A stretch of DNA of 61,068 nt from Bacteroidota bacterium (lineage in GTDB: Bacteria > Bacteroidota > Ignavibacteria > Ignavibacteriales > SURF-24), in contig JAUZPB010000015.1 of NCBI GenBank assembly GCA_030706145.1, positions 1 to 61,068 on the forward strand. The letters run 5' to 3'. The translations under genes were made by a program, and so were the position numbers. The notes beneath the pieces are model-generated. The model saw only the letters and a program-made list of their open reading frames with translations, ran no database searches and had not been told where the DNA came from. This document shows, piece after piece, positions 18,367 to 26,856 of this stretch (its first letter is position 1; each line of letters opens with the position of its first letter).

Positions 18367-19002
18367 ATGTTTACAGGCTTGGTAGAAGAAGTCGGAAAAA
18401 TAAAGGCTGTAAAAGCTTCAGGCGGTGGAGCTAGACTGGTAATTTCTGCCTTAAAAGTGCTCGAGGATTGCAAGATTGGTGACAGCATAAGCATTAATGG
18501 TGTATGTCAGACGGTAACTGCCTTGGGAAAGGATCACTTCGAAGTTGATGCAGTCGAAGAAACTGTAAAAAAGACTACTTTAGGTAAGCTGAAAATTCAT
18601 GAAAAGGTTAACCTTGAACGCTCACTTACTCTAAACAGGCGCCTCGGTGGCCACTTTGTTCTTGGACATGTTGATGCGACAGGGAAAATACTTAATATCA
18701 GGAAGCTGCAAGATAGCTACCTGGTCAGCATTTCTTACCCGAAAGAATTTGAAAATTATATAGTAAATGTTGGTGCAATTGCAATCGATGGCATTAGTCT
18801 GACAATCGCAAGATCAGATGACCGCTCATTTATGGTTTCGATTATTCCCCATACATGGAATGAAACCAGCCTTTCTGACAGATCTGTTGGGGCTGAGGTT
18901 AATCTTGAGTTTGACGTGTTGGGTAAATATGTGGCCAAAATTCTTAAAAGGGATAAGGGAACGGGAATTAGCGAAGAATGGTTAAAACAGAACGGATTTT
19001 AA
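18367..19002 (+). CDS. ribE: Riboflavin synthase, alpha subunit
   Basis: 211 residues comprising two homologous lumazine-binding repeats. The first starts with the family signature MFTGLVEEVG; the second has 'GHFVLGHVDATGKI' near 96. It dismutates two 6,7-dimethyl-8-ribityllumazine molecules to riboflavin. Its last 25 bases overlap tilS. The lumazine synthase and 3,4-dihydroxybutanone phosphate synthase genes are not in this window, so the pathway is split. Confidence 0.95.
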   Translation: MFTGLVEEVGKIKAVKASGGGARLVISALKVLEDCKIGDSISINGVCQTVTALGKDHFEVDAVEETVKKTTLGKLKIHEKVNLERSLTLNRRLGGHFVLGHVDATGKILNIRKLQDSYLVSISYPKEFENYIVNVGAIAIDGISLTIARSDDRSFMVSIIPHTWNETSLSDRSVGAEVNLEFDVLGKYVAKILKRDKGTGISEEWLKQNGF

Positions 19003-20381
19003 GCAAAACTATTGATCAGAAGGTCCTTAATTTTATTGATCAGTATAACCTTCTGTCTAGGGGGGATAGATTACTAATTGCTCTTAGCGGCGGTCCTGAT
19101 TCTGTCTTCGCTCTTTACTTTTTTTATAAGTTTAAGAGAAAATTTCAGATTGATCTAGGTGCTGCACATATTAATCACTCTCTTCGTGGCCAAAATTCAG
19201 ATGAAGATGAGAGGTTCTGTAAAAATTTGACTGAAGAACTGGGAATCCCTTTCTTTTCGCAAAGAGTAGATGTAAAGAGCTTTTCTAAAGATAGTGGACT
19301 TTCTGTTGAGGAAGCTGCAAGAAACCTTAGGTATAACGTTCTTAAAAATATTGCCCGGGAGCAGAATTTTGGAAGAATTGTTACTGCTCATAATATGAGT
19401 GATAATGCTGAAACGGTACTTCTTAACCTTATTAAAGGAACAGGCTTAAAAGGCATTTGTGGAATACCTCCAAAAAGAGAAAACATTGTTAGACCTCTGC
19501 TTTCTCTAAGTAAGCAGGAAATTCTTGAATACTTGAAATTATCTGGAATCCCTTATAGAATTGATGAATCAAATCTCAGTAATGATTATCAAAGAAACTT
19601 TATTCGAAATGTTTTGTTGCCAGAGATTAAGAATAATCTGAATCCGGCTGTGGAGAATAATCTTTTTAATTCATCTGTGAATTTTCGAAATGCCAAAGAG
19701 ATAATTGACTTTCAGGTTTCCCAGATTATTCCCCATATAATTGTTTTAAGTGGTGAATCCTTGGAGATTAAACTTGAAGAGCCTCAATATATTTCTTCAC
19801 CTGCTTTGGGCGAGGTACTTAAAAAGGCTACTGAAGATAAGTTCAAGGTCGAGTTTTCTTTTGGAGATCTCCTAAAAATAAGATCACTTATCGAGAATCA
19901 GGCAGGAAGGAAGATTCTTTTATCTGATGGATTGGCTGCCTATCGTGAAAGAATTAGCATAATTATAAGAAACGATACAATTGAGGAGTTCAGCCCTGTA
20001 GAAATAAAAATAGGCGAAACCAAGAAAATATTGGGAAAGTACATCTCTATTAAGGACTACACGAAGAGTGAAACTTTTAAACTTGAAGATTTATTTGCCT
20101 ATAGTAATGGTTATCGTGAATTTATATCTTTCGATAGTATGGAAGATAATTTTGTAATACGCAGATGGCAGCCAGGAGATAAATTTATTCCCCTTGGAAT
20201 GCATTCTTATAAGAAAATTTCGGATTTTTTAACAGAACAAAAGTTACTAGTAAGTCAAAAGAAAAAACAATTGGTCTTGACTAACCGGGATAGAATTATC
20301 TGGATCCCCGGTCTTAGAATAGATGACAGATACAAAATAACAGAAAAAAGCAAAAGGATTTTGGAATTATGTCTCGAATAA
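18978..20381 (+). CDS. tilS: tRNA(Ile)-lysidine synthase
   Basis: Converts C34 of the CAU-anticodon tRNA-Ile to lysidine using ATP. 467 residues: PP-loop SGGPDS at 37-42, the 'AHINHSLRG' helix, 'TAHNMSDNAETVLLNLIKGTGLKG', then TilS substrate-binding domains with 'FVIRRWQPGDKFIPLGM' and 'KKISDFLTEQKL' near the C terminus. The ATG lies within ribE (25-base overlap) and the stop lies within hpt (13-base overlap), so ribE-tilS-hpt are translationally coupled. The tilS-hpt-ftsH order is widespread in bacteria. Confidence 0.95.
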   Translation: MVKTERILSKTIDQKVLNFIDQYNLLSRGDRLLIALSGGPDSVFALYFFYKFKRKFQIDLGAAHINHSLRGQNSDEDERFCKNLTEELGIPFFSQRVDVKSFSKDSGLSVEEAARNLRYNVLKNIAREQNFGRIVTAHNMSDNAETVLLNLIKGTGLKGICGIPPKRENIVRPLLSLSKQEILEYLKLSGIPYRIDESNLSNDYQRNFIRNVLLPEIKNNLNPAVENNLFNSSVNFRNAKEIIDFQVSQIIPHIIVLSGESLEIKLEEPQYISSPALGEVLKKATEDKFKVEFSFGDLLKIRSLIENQAGRKILLSDGLAAYRERISIIIRNDTIEEFSPVEIKIGETKKILGKYISIKDYTKSETFKLEDLFAYSNGYREFISFDSMEDNFVIRRWQPGDKFIPLGMHSYKKISDFLTEQKLLVSQKKKQLVLTNRDRIIWIPGLRIDDRYKITEKSKRILELCLE

Positions 20382-20944
20382 ATCTGGATAATTCAGAAGA
20401 GTTAATGATTGGAAATGAAAAATTTGTTTTATTTCTATCAGAAGAGGAAATTCAAAACAGGGTTAAACAGCTTGGTGAGCAAATAACAAAAGAATATGAG
20501 GATAAGGTCCCCGTATTTATTGGTTTATTAAATGGTTCTTTTCTCTTTATGGCAGACTTGATAAAGCATATTGCTTTGGATTGTGAAATAGATTTTATGA
20601 GGCTCTCTAGCTATGGCGATGCAAAGATTTCCTCGGGAAAAGTGACCATGGTCAAGGACCTAAACTGTAATATTACTGGAAGAGATGTAATTGTTGTTGA
20701 GGATATTGTTGATACAGGATTATCTATTAGCTATATTGAAAAACTAATGGAACATCACAATCCATCTAGCGTTAAAATAGCTTCATTGCTTTTGAAACCG
20801 GATAGTCTTAAATATGATGTAAAAATTGATTATATTGGATTTAAGATTCCTGATAAGTTTGTCGTTGGATATGGATTAGATTATGCACAGAAATTTAGAA
20901 ATTTACGTTCAATATACGTTTTAAGTGAAAATGGAGTTTTATAA
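20369..20944 (+). CDS. hpt: Hypoxanthine-guanine phosphoribosyltransferase
   Basis: 191-residue purine-salvage enzyme transferring phosphoribosyl from PRPP to hypoxanthine or guanine. The PRPP-binding loop VVEDIVDTG is at 109-117. The N-terminal 'VPVFIGLLNGSFLFMADL' (flexible loop region) and 'DFMRLSSYGD' precede it, and 'KFVVGYGLDYAQKFRNL' forms the C-terminal hood. The N terminus has about ten residues more than common Hpt proteins. Its start overlaps tilS. Confidence 0.95.
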   Translation: MSRINLDNSEELMIGNEKFVLFLSEEEIQNRVKQLGEQITKEYEDKVPVFIGLLNGSFLFMADLIKHIALDCEIDFMRLSSYGDAKISSGKVTMVKDLNCNITGRDVIVVEDIVDTGLSISYIEKLMEHHNPSSVKIASLLLKPDSLKYDVKIDYIGFKIPDKFVVGYGLDYAQKFRNLRSIYVLSENGVL

Positions 20945-20974
20945 TTTATGAATCAAAAATTTAGAGGGCTTTTT

Positions 20975-23065
20975 ATGGCGGACAACAGTAGTAATAAGCC
21001 TCCTATCAGAAGACCTAAAGGTAAGGGAAATGGGAACAATTCCCCTAATCCAGATGGCGATTTTGATTGGGGTAAAATTATTCGAAGCGTCTTTAGCTGG
21101 GGAGCGGTAATAGTTGCAGCTGTCATTGTCCTGCAATTCCTGCGCACAGGCTCTTCGAAGTTCGTGGAAATATCATATGGTCAGTATAGAACTTTTTTAA
21201 ATGAAGATAAAATTGAAGATGCAAGAGTCGTAAAAATTGATAATGATTATACCTTTGAGGGAGACTTAAAACAGGAGGAATCAGTAAACGTAAATGATAG
21301 GCTTGTACCTGTTAGAAAGTTTACTGTCTTTATTCCTAGTGATCTTCTTAAAGATAATGAACAGATATGGAACCAAAAGGGTGTTAAATACTCATTTAAT
21401 AAAGAATCAAATGAATGGTTGAATGTCCTTTTAAGCTTTATCCCCTGGATACTTATCATCGGCGTCTGGATCTTCATTATGAGAAGAATGCAGGCAGGAG
21501 CAGGTGGATCTAGAGGTATATTTAACTTCGGTAAGAGCAAAGCTAAGCTTATCTCTGAGGCAGCTTCAAAAGTTACCTTTAGAGATGTTGCAGGAGCAGA
21601 TGAGGCTAAACAGGAACTCGAAGAAATAATTGAGTTTTTGAAGGAGCCTTCGAAATTCCAAAAACTTGGTGGAAAAATACCTAGAGGAGTTTTGCTTTTA
21701 GGCCCTCCGGGAACCGGAAAAACTCTTTTAGCTAGGGCTGTTGCTGGCGAAGCTGGCGTTCCATTCTTCTCTATAAGCGGTGCGGATTTCGTCGAAATGT
21801 TCGTCGGTGTTGGTGCTAGCCGTGTTAGGGACCTTTTCGACCAGGGAAAGAAAAATGCTCCTTGTATCATATTTATTGATGAAATAGACGCTGTAGGTCG
21901 TCATCGTGGAGCAGGTTTAGGCGGCGGTCATGATGAACGCGAGCAGACCTTGAACCAACTCCTAGTGGAAATGGATGGATTTGAACAAAACAGCGGCGTT
22001 ATTATTATTGCCGCTACAAATAGACCCGACGTTCTCGATCCGGCTCTCTTAAGACCAGGTAGATTCGACAGACAGGTAGTCGTTGACCGCCCTGATGTAA
22101 AGGGTAGAGAGGGTATTCTTAAAGTACATACTAGAAAAATACCTCTGGAAAACGATGTTAACTTAACAACATTGGCAAAAGGTACTCCGGGCCTTGCTGG
22201 AGCAGAACTTGCTAATATGGTTAACGAAGCTGCTTTGCTGGCTGCAAGAAAAAATAAGAAGACTGTCTCTATGAGTGACTTTGAAGAGGCAAAAGATAAG
22301 GTCATGATGGGAATGGAAAGAAAGAGCATGATTATCTCTGAAGAGGAGAAGAAAGTAACTTCTTATCACGAGATAGGTCACGTCCTTGTTGCTAGAATGA
22401 TCCCTGAATCTGATCCTGTTCATAAAGTAACCATTATTCCAAGAGGACGAGCTCTTGGCGTTACTACCTATTTGCCGGTTGATGAAAAACATACTTATTC
22501 AAAAGAATATCTCGAGGCAATGATTACCTATGCTTTAGGTGGCCGTGCTGCTGAAAAGATTATCTTTAACCGTTATACCACTGGTGCAGGGAATGACATT
22601 GAAAGAGCAACTTCACTTGCTCGTAAAATGGTCTGCGAGTGGGGTATGAGTGAGACTATGGGACCGCTAAGTTATGGTACAAAAGAAGAAGAGATCTTCT
22701 TAGGACGCGAAATAACAAAGCACAAAGATTATAGCGAGAAAACTGCACAGGACATAGATAGTGAGATAAAGAGAATTATCACTACATGTATGGACAGGGC
22801 AGAAAAAATATTGCAGGATAATATTGAAGTTCTACATCGTCTTGCTTTGGTACTTTTAGAACGGGAAATCTTAGATTCGGAAGAAATTGATAAGATAATT
22901 CGTGGCGAAGAGCTTCCTCCATTAAGGAAGAATGGTTCGGTCGATAATGAATTAACTAATAAAGAACCCTCTAAAGCAGAAGATGAGATGCCCGACCATG
23001 TCAAAAAATTAATGGAAAAAAAGAAGCAAAAAGATTTCCAAGATAAAGATGACTCAAATCGATAA
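20975..23065 (+). CDS. ftsH: ATP-dependent zinc metalloprotease FtsH
   Basis: Membrane-anchored AAA+ protease that degrades misfolded and regulatory membrane proteins. 696 residues from the ATG at 20975, chosen because GAGGG lies six bases upstream; an ATG at 20948 would add nine residues. TM helices at about 38-56 and 149-169 flank a periplasmic domain. Walker A GPPGTGKT at 243-250, Walker B with D302-E303, and the HExxH site HEIGH at 465-469 (Ile where most have Ala), with the third zinc ligand Asp near 541 (AGNDIERAT). The C-terminal tail is Lys/Asp-rich. Confidence 0.97.
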   Translation: MADNSSNKPPIRRPKGKGNGNNSPNPDGDFDWGKIIRSVFSWGAVIVAAVIVLQFLRTGSSKFVEISYGQYRTFLNEDKIEDARVVKIDNDYTFEGDLKQEESVNVNDRLVPVRKFTVFIPSDLLKDNEQIWNQKGVKYSFNKESNEWLNVLLSFIPWILIIGVWIFIMRRMQAGAGGSRGIFNFGKSKAKLISEAASKVTFRDVAGADEAKQELEEIIEFLKEPSKFQKLGGKIPRGVLLLGPPGTGKTLLARAVAGEAGVPFFSISGADFVEMFVGVGASRVRDLFDQGKKNAPCIIFIDEIDAVGRHRGAGLGGGHDEREQTLNQLLVEMDGFEQNSGVIIIAATNRPDVLDPALLRPGRFDRQVVVDRPDVKGREGILKVHTRKIPLENDVNLTTLAKGTPGLAGAELANMVNEAALLAARKNKKTVSMSDFEEAKDKVMMGMERKSMIISEEEKKVTSYHEIGHVLVARMIPESDPVHKVTIIPRGRALGVTTYLPVDEKHTYSKEYLEAMITYALGGRAAEKIIFNRYTTGAGNDIERATSLARKMVCEWGMSETMGPLSYGTKEEEIFLGREITKHKDYSEKTAQDIDSEIKRIITTCMDRAEKILQDNIEVLHRLALVLLEREILDSEEIDKIIRGEELPPLRKNGSVDNELTNKEPSKAEDEMPDHVKKLMEKKKQKDFQDKDDSNR

Positions 23066-23717
23066 AGGCACAATTTTATACAGAGATGAAGTACTTAGAA
23101 AGTCAATTCATCTCTGTTCTCTTTCTATTCCAATTATTTATTATTTTATTACAAGGCAGCTGGCGTTGATAATTTTAATCCCGCTTACGCTGCTTTCTGT
23201 AATTCTGGATTTGGGAAGACATTATTTACCCGCTCTGGGTAATTTTTTCTATATGACATTTGGCTTTATGTTACGCGAACATGAAAGAGACAGCAAAAGA
23301 AGAAACCTTAATGGCGCTTCTTATGTGTTGGTCTCAGCTTTGGTATGCGTATTGATCTTTCCTAAAATATTTGTACTTACTTCCTTCAGCGTTCTTATCA
23401 TTAGTGATACTTGCGCTGCTTTGTTTGGAAGAAAATTCGGCAGGCATAAATTCCTCTCCAAAAGCTTGGAAGGTACTTTGGCTTTCTTTATTTCAGCCTG
23501 CATTGTTGTTCTGTTCTCTCCCAAAATCGATGGTAGGTCTATAGAATATATTATCGGCTTTGTTGCTGTTGCTGTAGGAGCAATCGCTGAAAATATCTCC
23601 TACGGCTTTGCTGATGATAATCTTACAATCCCTTTATCCACAGGACTAACTATGTGGATTTTATATTACTTATTATTGCCAGGTGTGTCTTTGGTTATTC
23701 CAAATGTCCCGGTATAA
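23049..23717 (+). CDS. Dolichol kinase/phytol kinase-like membrane protein (SEC59/VTE5 family)
   Basis: 222 residues with about seven hydrophobic helices. The conserved CTP-dependent lipid-kinase motifs are visible: '[12 protein letters not shown]' at the N terminus, '[16 protein letters not shown]' with '[10 protein letters not shown]' in the middle, and '[19 protein letters not shown]' near the C terminus. Related enzymes phosphorylate polyprenols, phytol or diacylglycerol with CTP. The substrate here is not determinable. Its start overlaps ftsH by 17 bases, and the next gene follows within three bases. Confidence 0.8.
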   Translation: MTQIDKGTILYRDEVLRKSIHLCSLSIPIIYYFITRQLALIILIPLTLLSVILDLGRHYLPALGNFFYMTFGFMLREHERDSKRRNLNGASYVLVSALVCVLIFPKIFVLTSFSVLIISDTCAALFGRKFGRHKFLSKSLEGTLAFFISACIVVLFSPKIDGRSIEYIIGFVAVAVGAIAENISYGFADDNLTIPLSTGLTMWILYYLLLPGVSLVIPNVPV

Positions 23718-23719
23718 AT

Positions 23720-24805
23720 ATGAAACAATTAACCTCGCTTTTTATAGCCTGTGTTCTTTCTCTATTTTTAATATCCTCATGCTCAAAGCAAAAACTTTCT
23801 TCTGCATTTGAAAATGAGGATAAAATTTATGTCATTGCCGATTCACTAGAGTTTATGCAGATCCAGCCCGCTTTGGATTCTGTTTTTCAAAAGGTCATTT
23901 ATACACCTCAGCCAGAGACAACCTTTTTCCTGCAAAGAAAAAATTTTAACGAACTTGATAACCTTAAGAACTTTCAAAAAATTATAATCGCTGCTCCGCT
24001 TAATTCAGGCTCTTCGGTCTCTAGCTACCTAAATTCTATTCTTGATGCTAAACTTAAAAATTCTGCTTTATCTGGCACCGATGAGAGTTTTAGTAAAGAT
24101 GACCTATGGACAAAAGACCAGCTCGTTATAATTCTAACTTCTAAAAATATTGAGGGACTTAGCAAAAATATTCTAAAAAATGGACCTGAACTTTATCAAC
24201 GTTTTCAAAAGATCTCAGACAAAAAATTTTATGAAAACCTGTATAATCCCGAATTTGAAAATAAATCTATTGAGGCAAAATTCTTAAAAGAATATGGCTG
24301 GATATTAAATGTTCAGAATGACTTTTCTCTCGTACTTGATAAACCGGAAGATAAATTTGTTTGGTTGAGAAGTATGCCTAAAAATGATCTGGCTAAATGG
24401 ATATTTGTGCACTGGATTGACAATGCTTCACCTGCTTTTCTAAACCCGGATTCGATTGCAAAAGAAAGAAATATGCTGACAAAAAAATATCTTAAACCTG
24501 CAGGGTCAGAGAATTTTGTGAAGATAACAGAAGAATTCAAAACCACATCTGATATGAATTTCCATGGAAACTACGCCTTGGCAATGCAGGGCCTTTGGGA
24601 AATGAGCGATAAAAGTATGGGAGGCCCATTTATTAACTATACACAATATGATGAAAAATCAAAAAGAATTTATATGATAGATGCTTCTGTCTATGCCCCT
24701 AACTATATTAAAAAAGGACTTATAAGACAGCTTGATATTTTACTTCAATCCTTTCAAACTACTGAGCAGGTCTCTGACTTACGTAAAAAAGAACTGCTCA
24801 GATAA
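23720..24805 (+). CDS. DUF4837 lipoprotein
   Basis: 361-residue predicted lipoprotein. The signal peptide MKQLTSLFIACVLSLFLISSC ends in a lipobox with Cys at residue 21. The mature part ('DKIYVIADS', 'YGWILNVQNDFSLV', 'KFVWLRSMPKNDLAKWIFVHW', 'GPFINYTQYDEKSKRIYMIDASVYAP') matches the DUF4837 family of Bacteroidota, whose function is unknown. Upstream in-frame codons lie inside the previous gene, and the ATG at 23720 gives the proper signal peptide. Last gene of the greA-to-DUF4837 run. Confidence 0.82.
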   Translation: MKQLTSLFIACVLSLFLISSCSKQKLSSAFENEDKIYVIADSLEFMQIQPALDSVFQKVIYTPQPETTFFLQRKNFNELDNLKNFQKIIIAAPLNSGSSVSSYLNSILDAKLKNSALSGTDESFSKDDLWTKDQLVIILTSKNIEGLSKNILKNGPELYQRFQKISDKKFYENLYNPEFENKSIEAKFLKEYGWILNVQNDFSLVLDKPEDKFVWLRSMPKNDLAKWIFVHWIDNASPAFLNPDSIAKERNMLTKKYLKPAGSENFVKITEEFKTTSDMNFHGNYALAMQGLWEMSDKSMGGPFINYTQYDEKSKRIYMIDASVYAPNYIKKGLIRQLDILLQSFQTTEQVSDLRKKELLR

Positions 24806-24878
24806 TATGACAATACTAGTAAAACTACAACAAGTACATAGATAGAGCTTCTCTAAACGATACTCTTTTCTTAATAGC

Positions 24879-26831
24879 TTAATTAAATACATTAGCTAGA
24901 TCATAAGGTATCTGGTAATCAGGAAGATCGGATTTTATTTTGTTTATATACACTCTGGCCCTATCGGACCTGTCAAATTTCATCTCATACATGGCTCTTC
25001 TAACTAGCATTGACCCCACAAAATTTTGAATATTTAGTATATATTGATTTTTATTCTTTGGCAGCCTTATCTTGAAATTTGGGTCGGCTGCGGGAATATA
25101 GCTGGTATCTTTTACAACTTTGAAAAGGAAAAGGTCAGGAATAAGATAGTAACCCTTGGGTAGGGTAAATTCTCCATGAGCCATTTCATTTTCTACTATT
25201 TCAGGTGCTATATAAACTGACCGGTCAGCCATGTTATCTGTGACCAGATGTGTCATCAGATCTCTATAAAGCCTCTCTAAAAGATTTGGATCAAATTTCT
25301 CATCCCGTTCAAATGGTCTTAGTGCCTGTTGGAATGGCGAAATAAAAGGTTGAAGCTTTCCTGCTATATCAGGATGATTTCTTTGAAGCTGATTATAATA
25401 CCATGAGCGTCTTAAGAGCTCTTTATCTATAACTGCAACATCTTTTCTGAAATTTTCAACGTTCTGAAAGTAATAGGTTTCTGAAACAAAATAATCCCAC
25501 TGGTATGAAAAGACAAGACTTTTTTTGTCAGTGCTCATCAAAAGTCCTTTTGTATAATCTTCAAAGCTTAAACATCCGCTGCGGTCAATGTCTTTGAAAA
25601 TTATGATTATCTGAAGTACAATGAGTACAGAGATAACCGAAAGTGGTATAACATATGAATTCTCATGCGATTTCAACACACTGAATAGTTTTAAGATTCC
25701 GAAGACCGAAATAAATCCCAGAGCTATGTAAGCAAGCAGAAAATATGAGTCAATATCAACTATATTATAGTTAATCGAATAAAGAACTGTGGAAAAAAAT
25801 GTTATAACAGAAAAGATAAAAAACTTTCTTGCAGACCTGAATGATTGAACCAAGCCAACTGCAATAAATAATAGAGAAATTATTGCATACTCTGAAGGAA
25901 GATTATTAATGAAATAACTAAACTGCTTTTGCGCTGAATCCATCGAGGAGAAAAGCCATACCTGATACTGCTTGCCTGAAACATGCCTTAAGATCCTTTC
26001 CATATCAATTGGATTTCCCCAGTTAATAACCGGATTCTGCGAGGCTCTAAGAGGCAAATAAGAATATATTGCTATTAGCAAAGGGAAAAAGCAAAGAAGC
26101 ATTATCAGCAATTTTTTATAGGAAACAGCTGAGAAACGGTTTTTGTCAAAATACAGATAGGCAATTCCAGGTAATAGCAAAATAGTCGTCATGTGATTCG
26201 AAAAACAAAGTGCCAGCGCCAAAGAAAAAACTATCCAATGTTTAATATCTCCATATACTGAGACACTTCTATATAAATAAGCTTTAACAAGAAAGTAAAT
26301 ATTTAATATCAGAAGAAAAATGTGCAGTGAATAAACCTCAACTGAAGTACTCTGATTCCAAAACGTCTTGCTAAAAGCAAGCACAAAGGCACCCAGAATA
26401 GATGCAAATATCTTCTTATCTTCTGTCAGTTCGTCTGCTTTTTTTATTTCTTTCGGACTGCTTGACTTTTTCTTATCCTTTTTTGCTGATCCATGTGACT
26501 TTTCATCTTTGGTTGCAAAACTGAACTTATCTAAGTTATCCAAAACAGTCTTAGCTGTTAGTGTAAAAAGCATGACTCCAAGACTGCACCATAATGCTGC
26601 AAGAAGATTCGCCATAAGGATCTTTGTAAATGGTGAGGGGAGCAGCAGGAACAGATATCCTAATATTGAAAATAATGGATAACCTGTAGGATGAGCAATA
26701 CCTAAAGTAGCCTGTACGGTTGCAAGTTCACCTGAATCAATTTCGACTACACTGGGAGCAAGGGTTAATAAATATATAAATAATGAAAATAAACCTGTAA
26801 AGATTACATAATACTTTCTAAAAATATTCAA
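24879..26831 (-). CDS. DUF2723 polytopic membrane protein (GT-C glycosyltransferase-like)
   Basis: 650 residues, with about 10-12 transmembrane helices in the first 420 residues followed by a soluble C-terminal domain. The N-terminal 'LAPSVVEIDSGELATVQATLGIAHPTGYPLF' is the DUF2723 signature; its first-loop acidic residues resemble the metal/phosphate site of GT-C protein O-mannosyltransferases. A Lys/Ser-rich cytoplasmic loop lies near 110-140. Probably transfers a sugar from a lipid carrier to an exported acceptor; the substrate is unknown. It starts 25 bases after glnE ends, so the two are likely co-transcribed. Confidence 0.85.
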   Translation of the reverse strand: MNIFRKYYVIFTGLFSLFIYLLTLAPSVVEIDSGELATVQATLGIAHPTGYPLFSILGYLFLLLPSPFTKILMANLLAALWCSLGVMLFTLTAKTVLDNLDKFSFATKDEKSHGSAKKDKKKSSSPKEIKKADELTEDKKIFASILGAFVLAFSKTFWNQSTSVEVYSLHIFLLILNIYFLVKAYLYRSVSVYGDIKHWIVFSLALALCFSNHMTTILLLPGIAYLYFDKNRFSAVSYKKLLIMLLCFFPLLIAIYSYLPLRASQNPVINWGNPIDMERILRHVSGKQYQVWLFSSMDSAQKQFSYFINNLPSEYAIISLLFIAVGLVQSFRSARKFFIFSVITFFSTVLYSINYNIVDIDSYFLLAYIALGFISVFGILKLFSVLKSHENSYVIPLSVISVLIVLQIIIIFKDIDRSGCLSFEDYTKGLLMSTDKKSLVFSYQWDYFVSETYYFQNVENFRKDVAVIDKELLRRSWYYNQLQRNHPDIAGKLQPFISPFQQALRPFERDEKFDPNLLERLYRDLMTHLVTDNMADRSVYIAPEIVENEMAHGEFTLPKGYYLIPDLFLFKVVKDTSYIPAADPNFKIRLPKNKNQYILNIQNFVGSMLVRRAMYEMKFDRSDRARVYINKIKSDLPDYQIPYDLANVFN

Positions 26832-26856
26832 GCCTCACCTGATTATTTGTTTTTCT

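Noticed and set aside
21247-21870. 207-residue frame antisense to ftsH
   Set aside because: It is entirely inside a strongly conserved gene, has no ribosome-binding site and no family resemblance.
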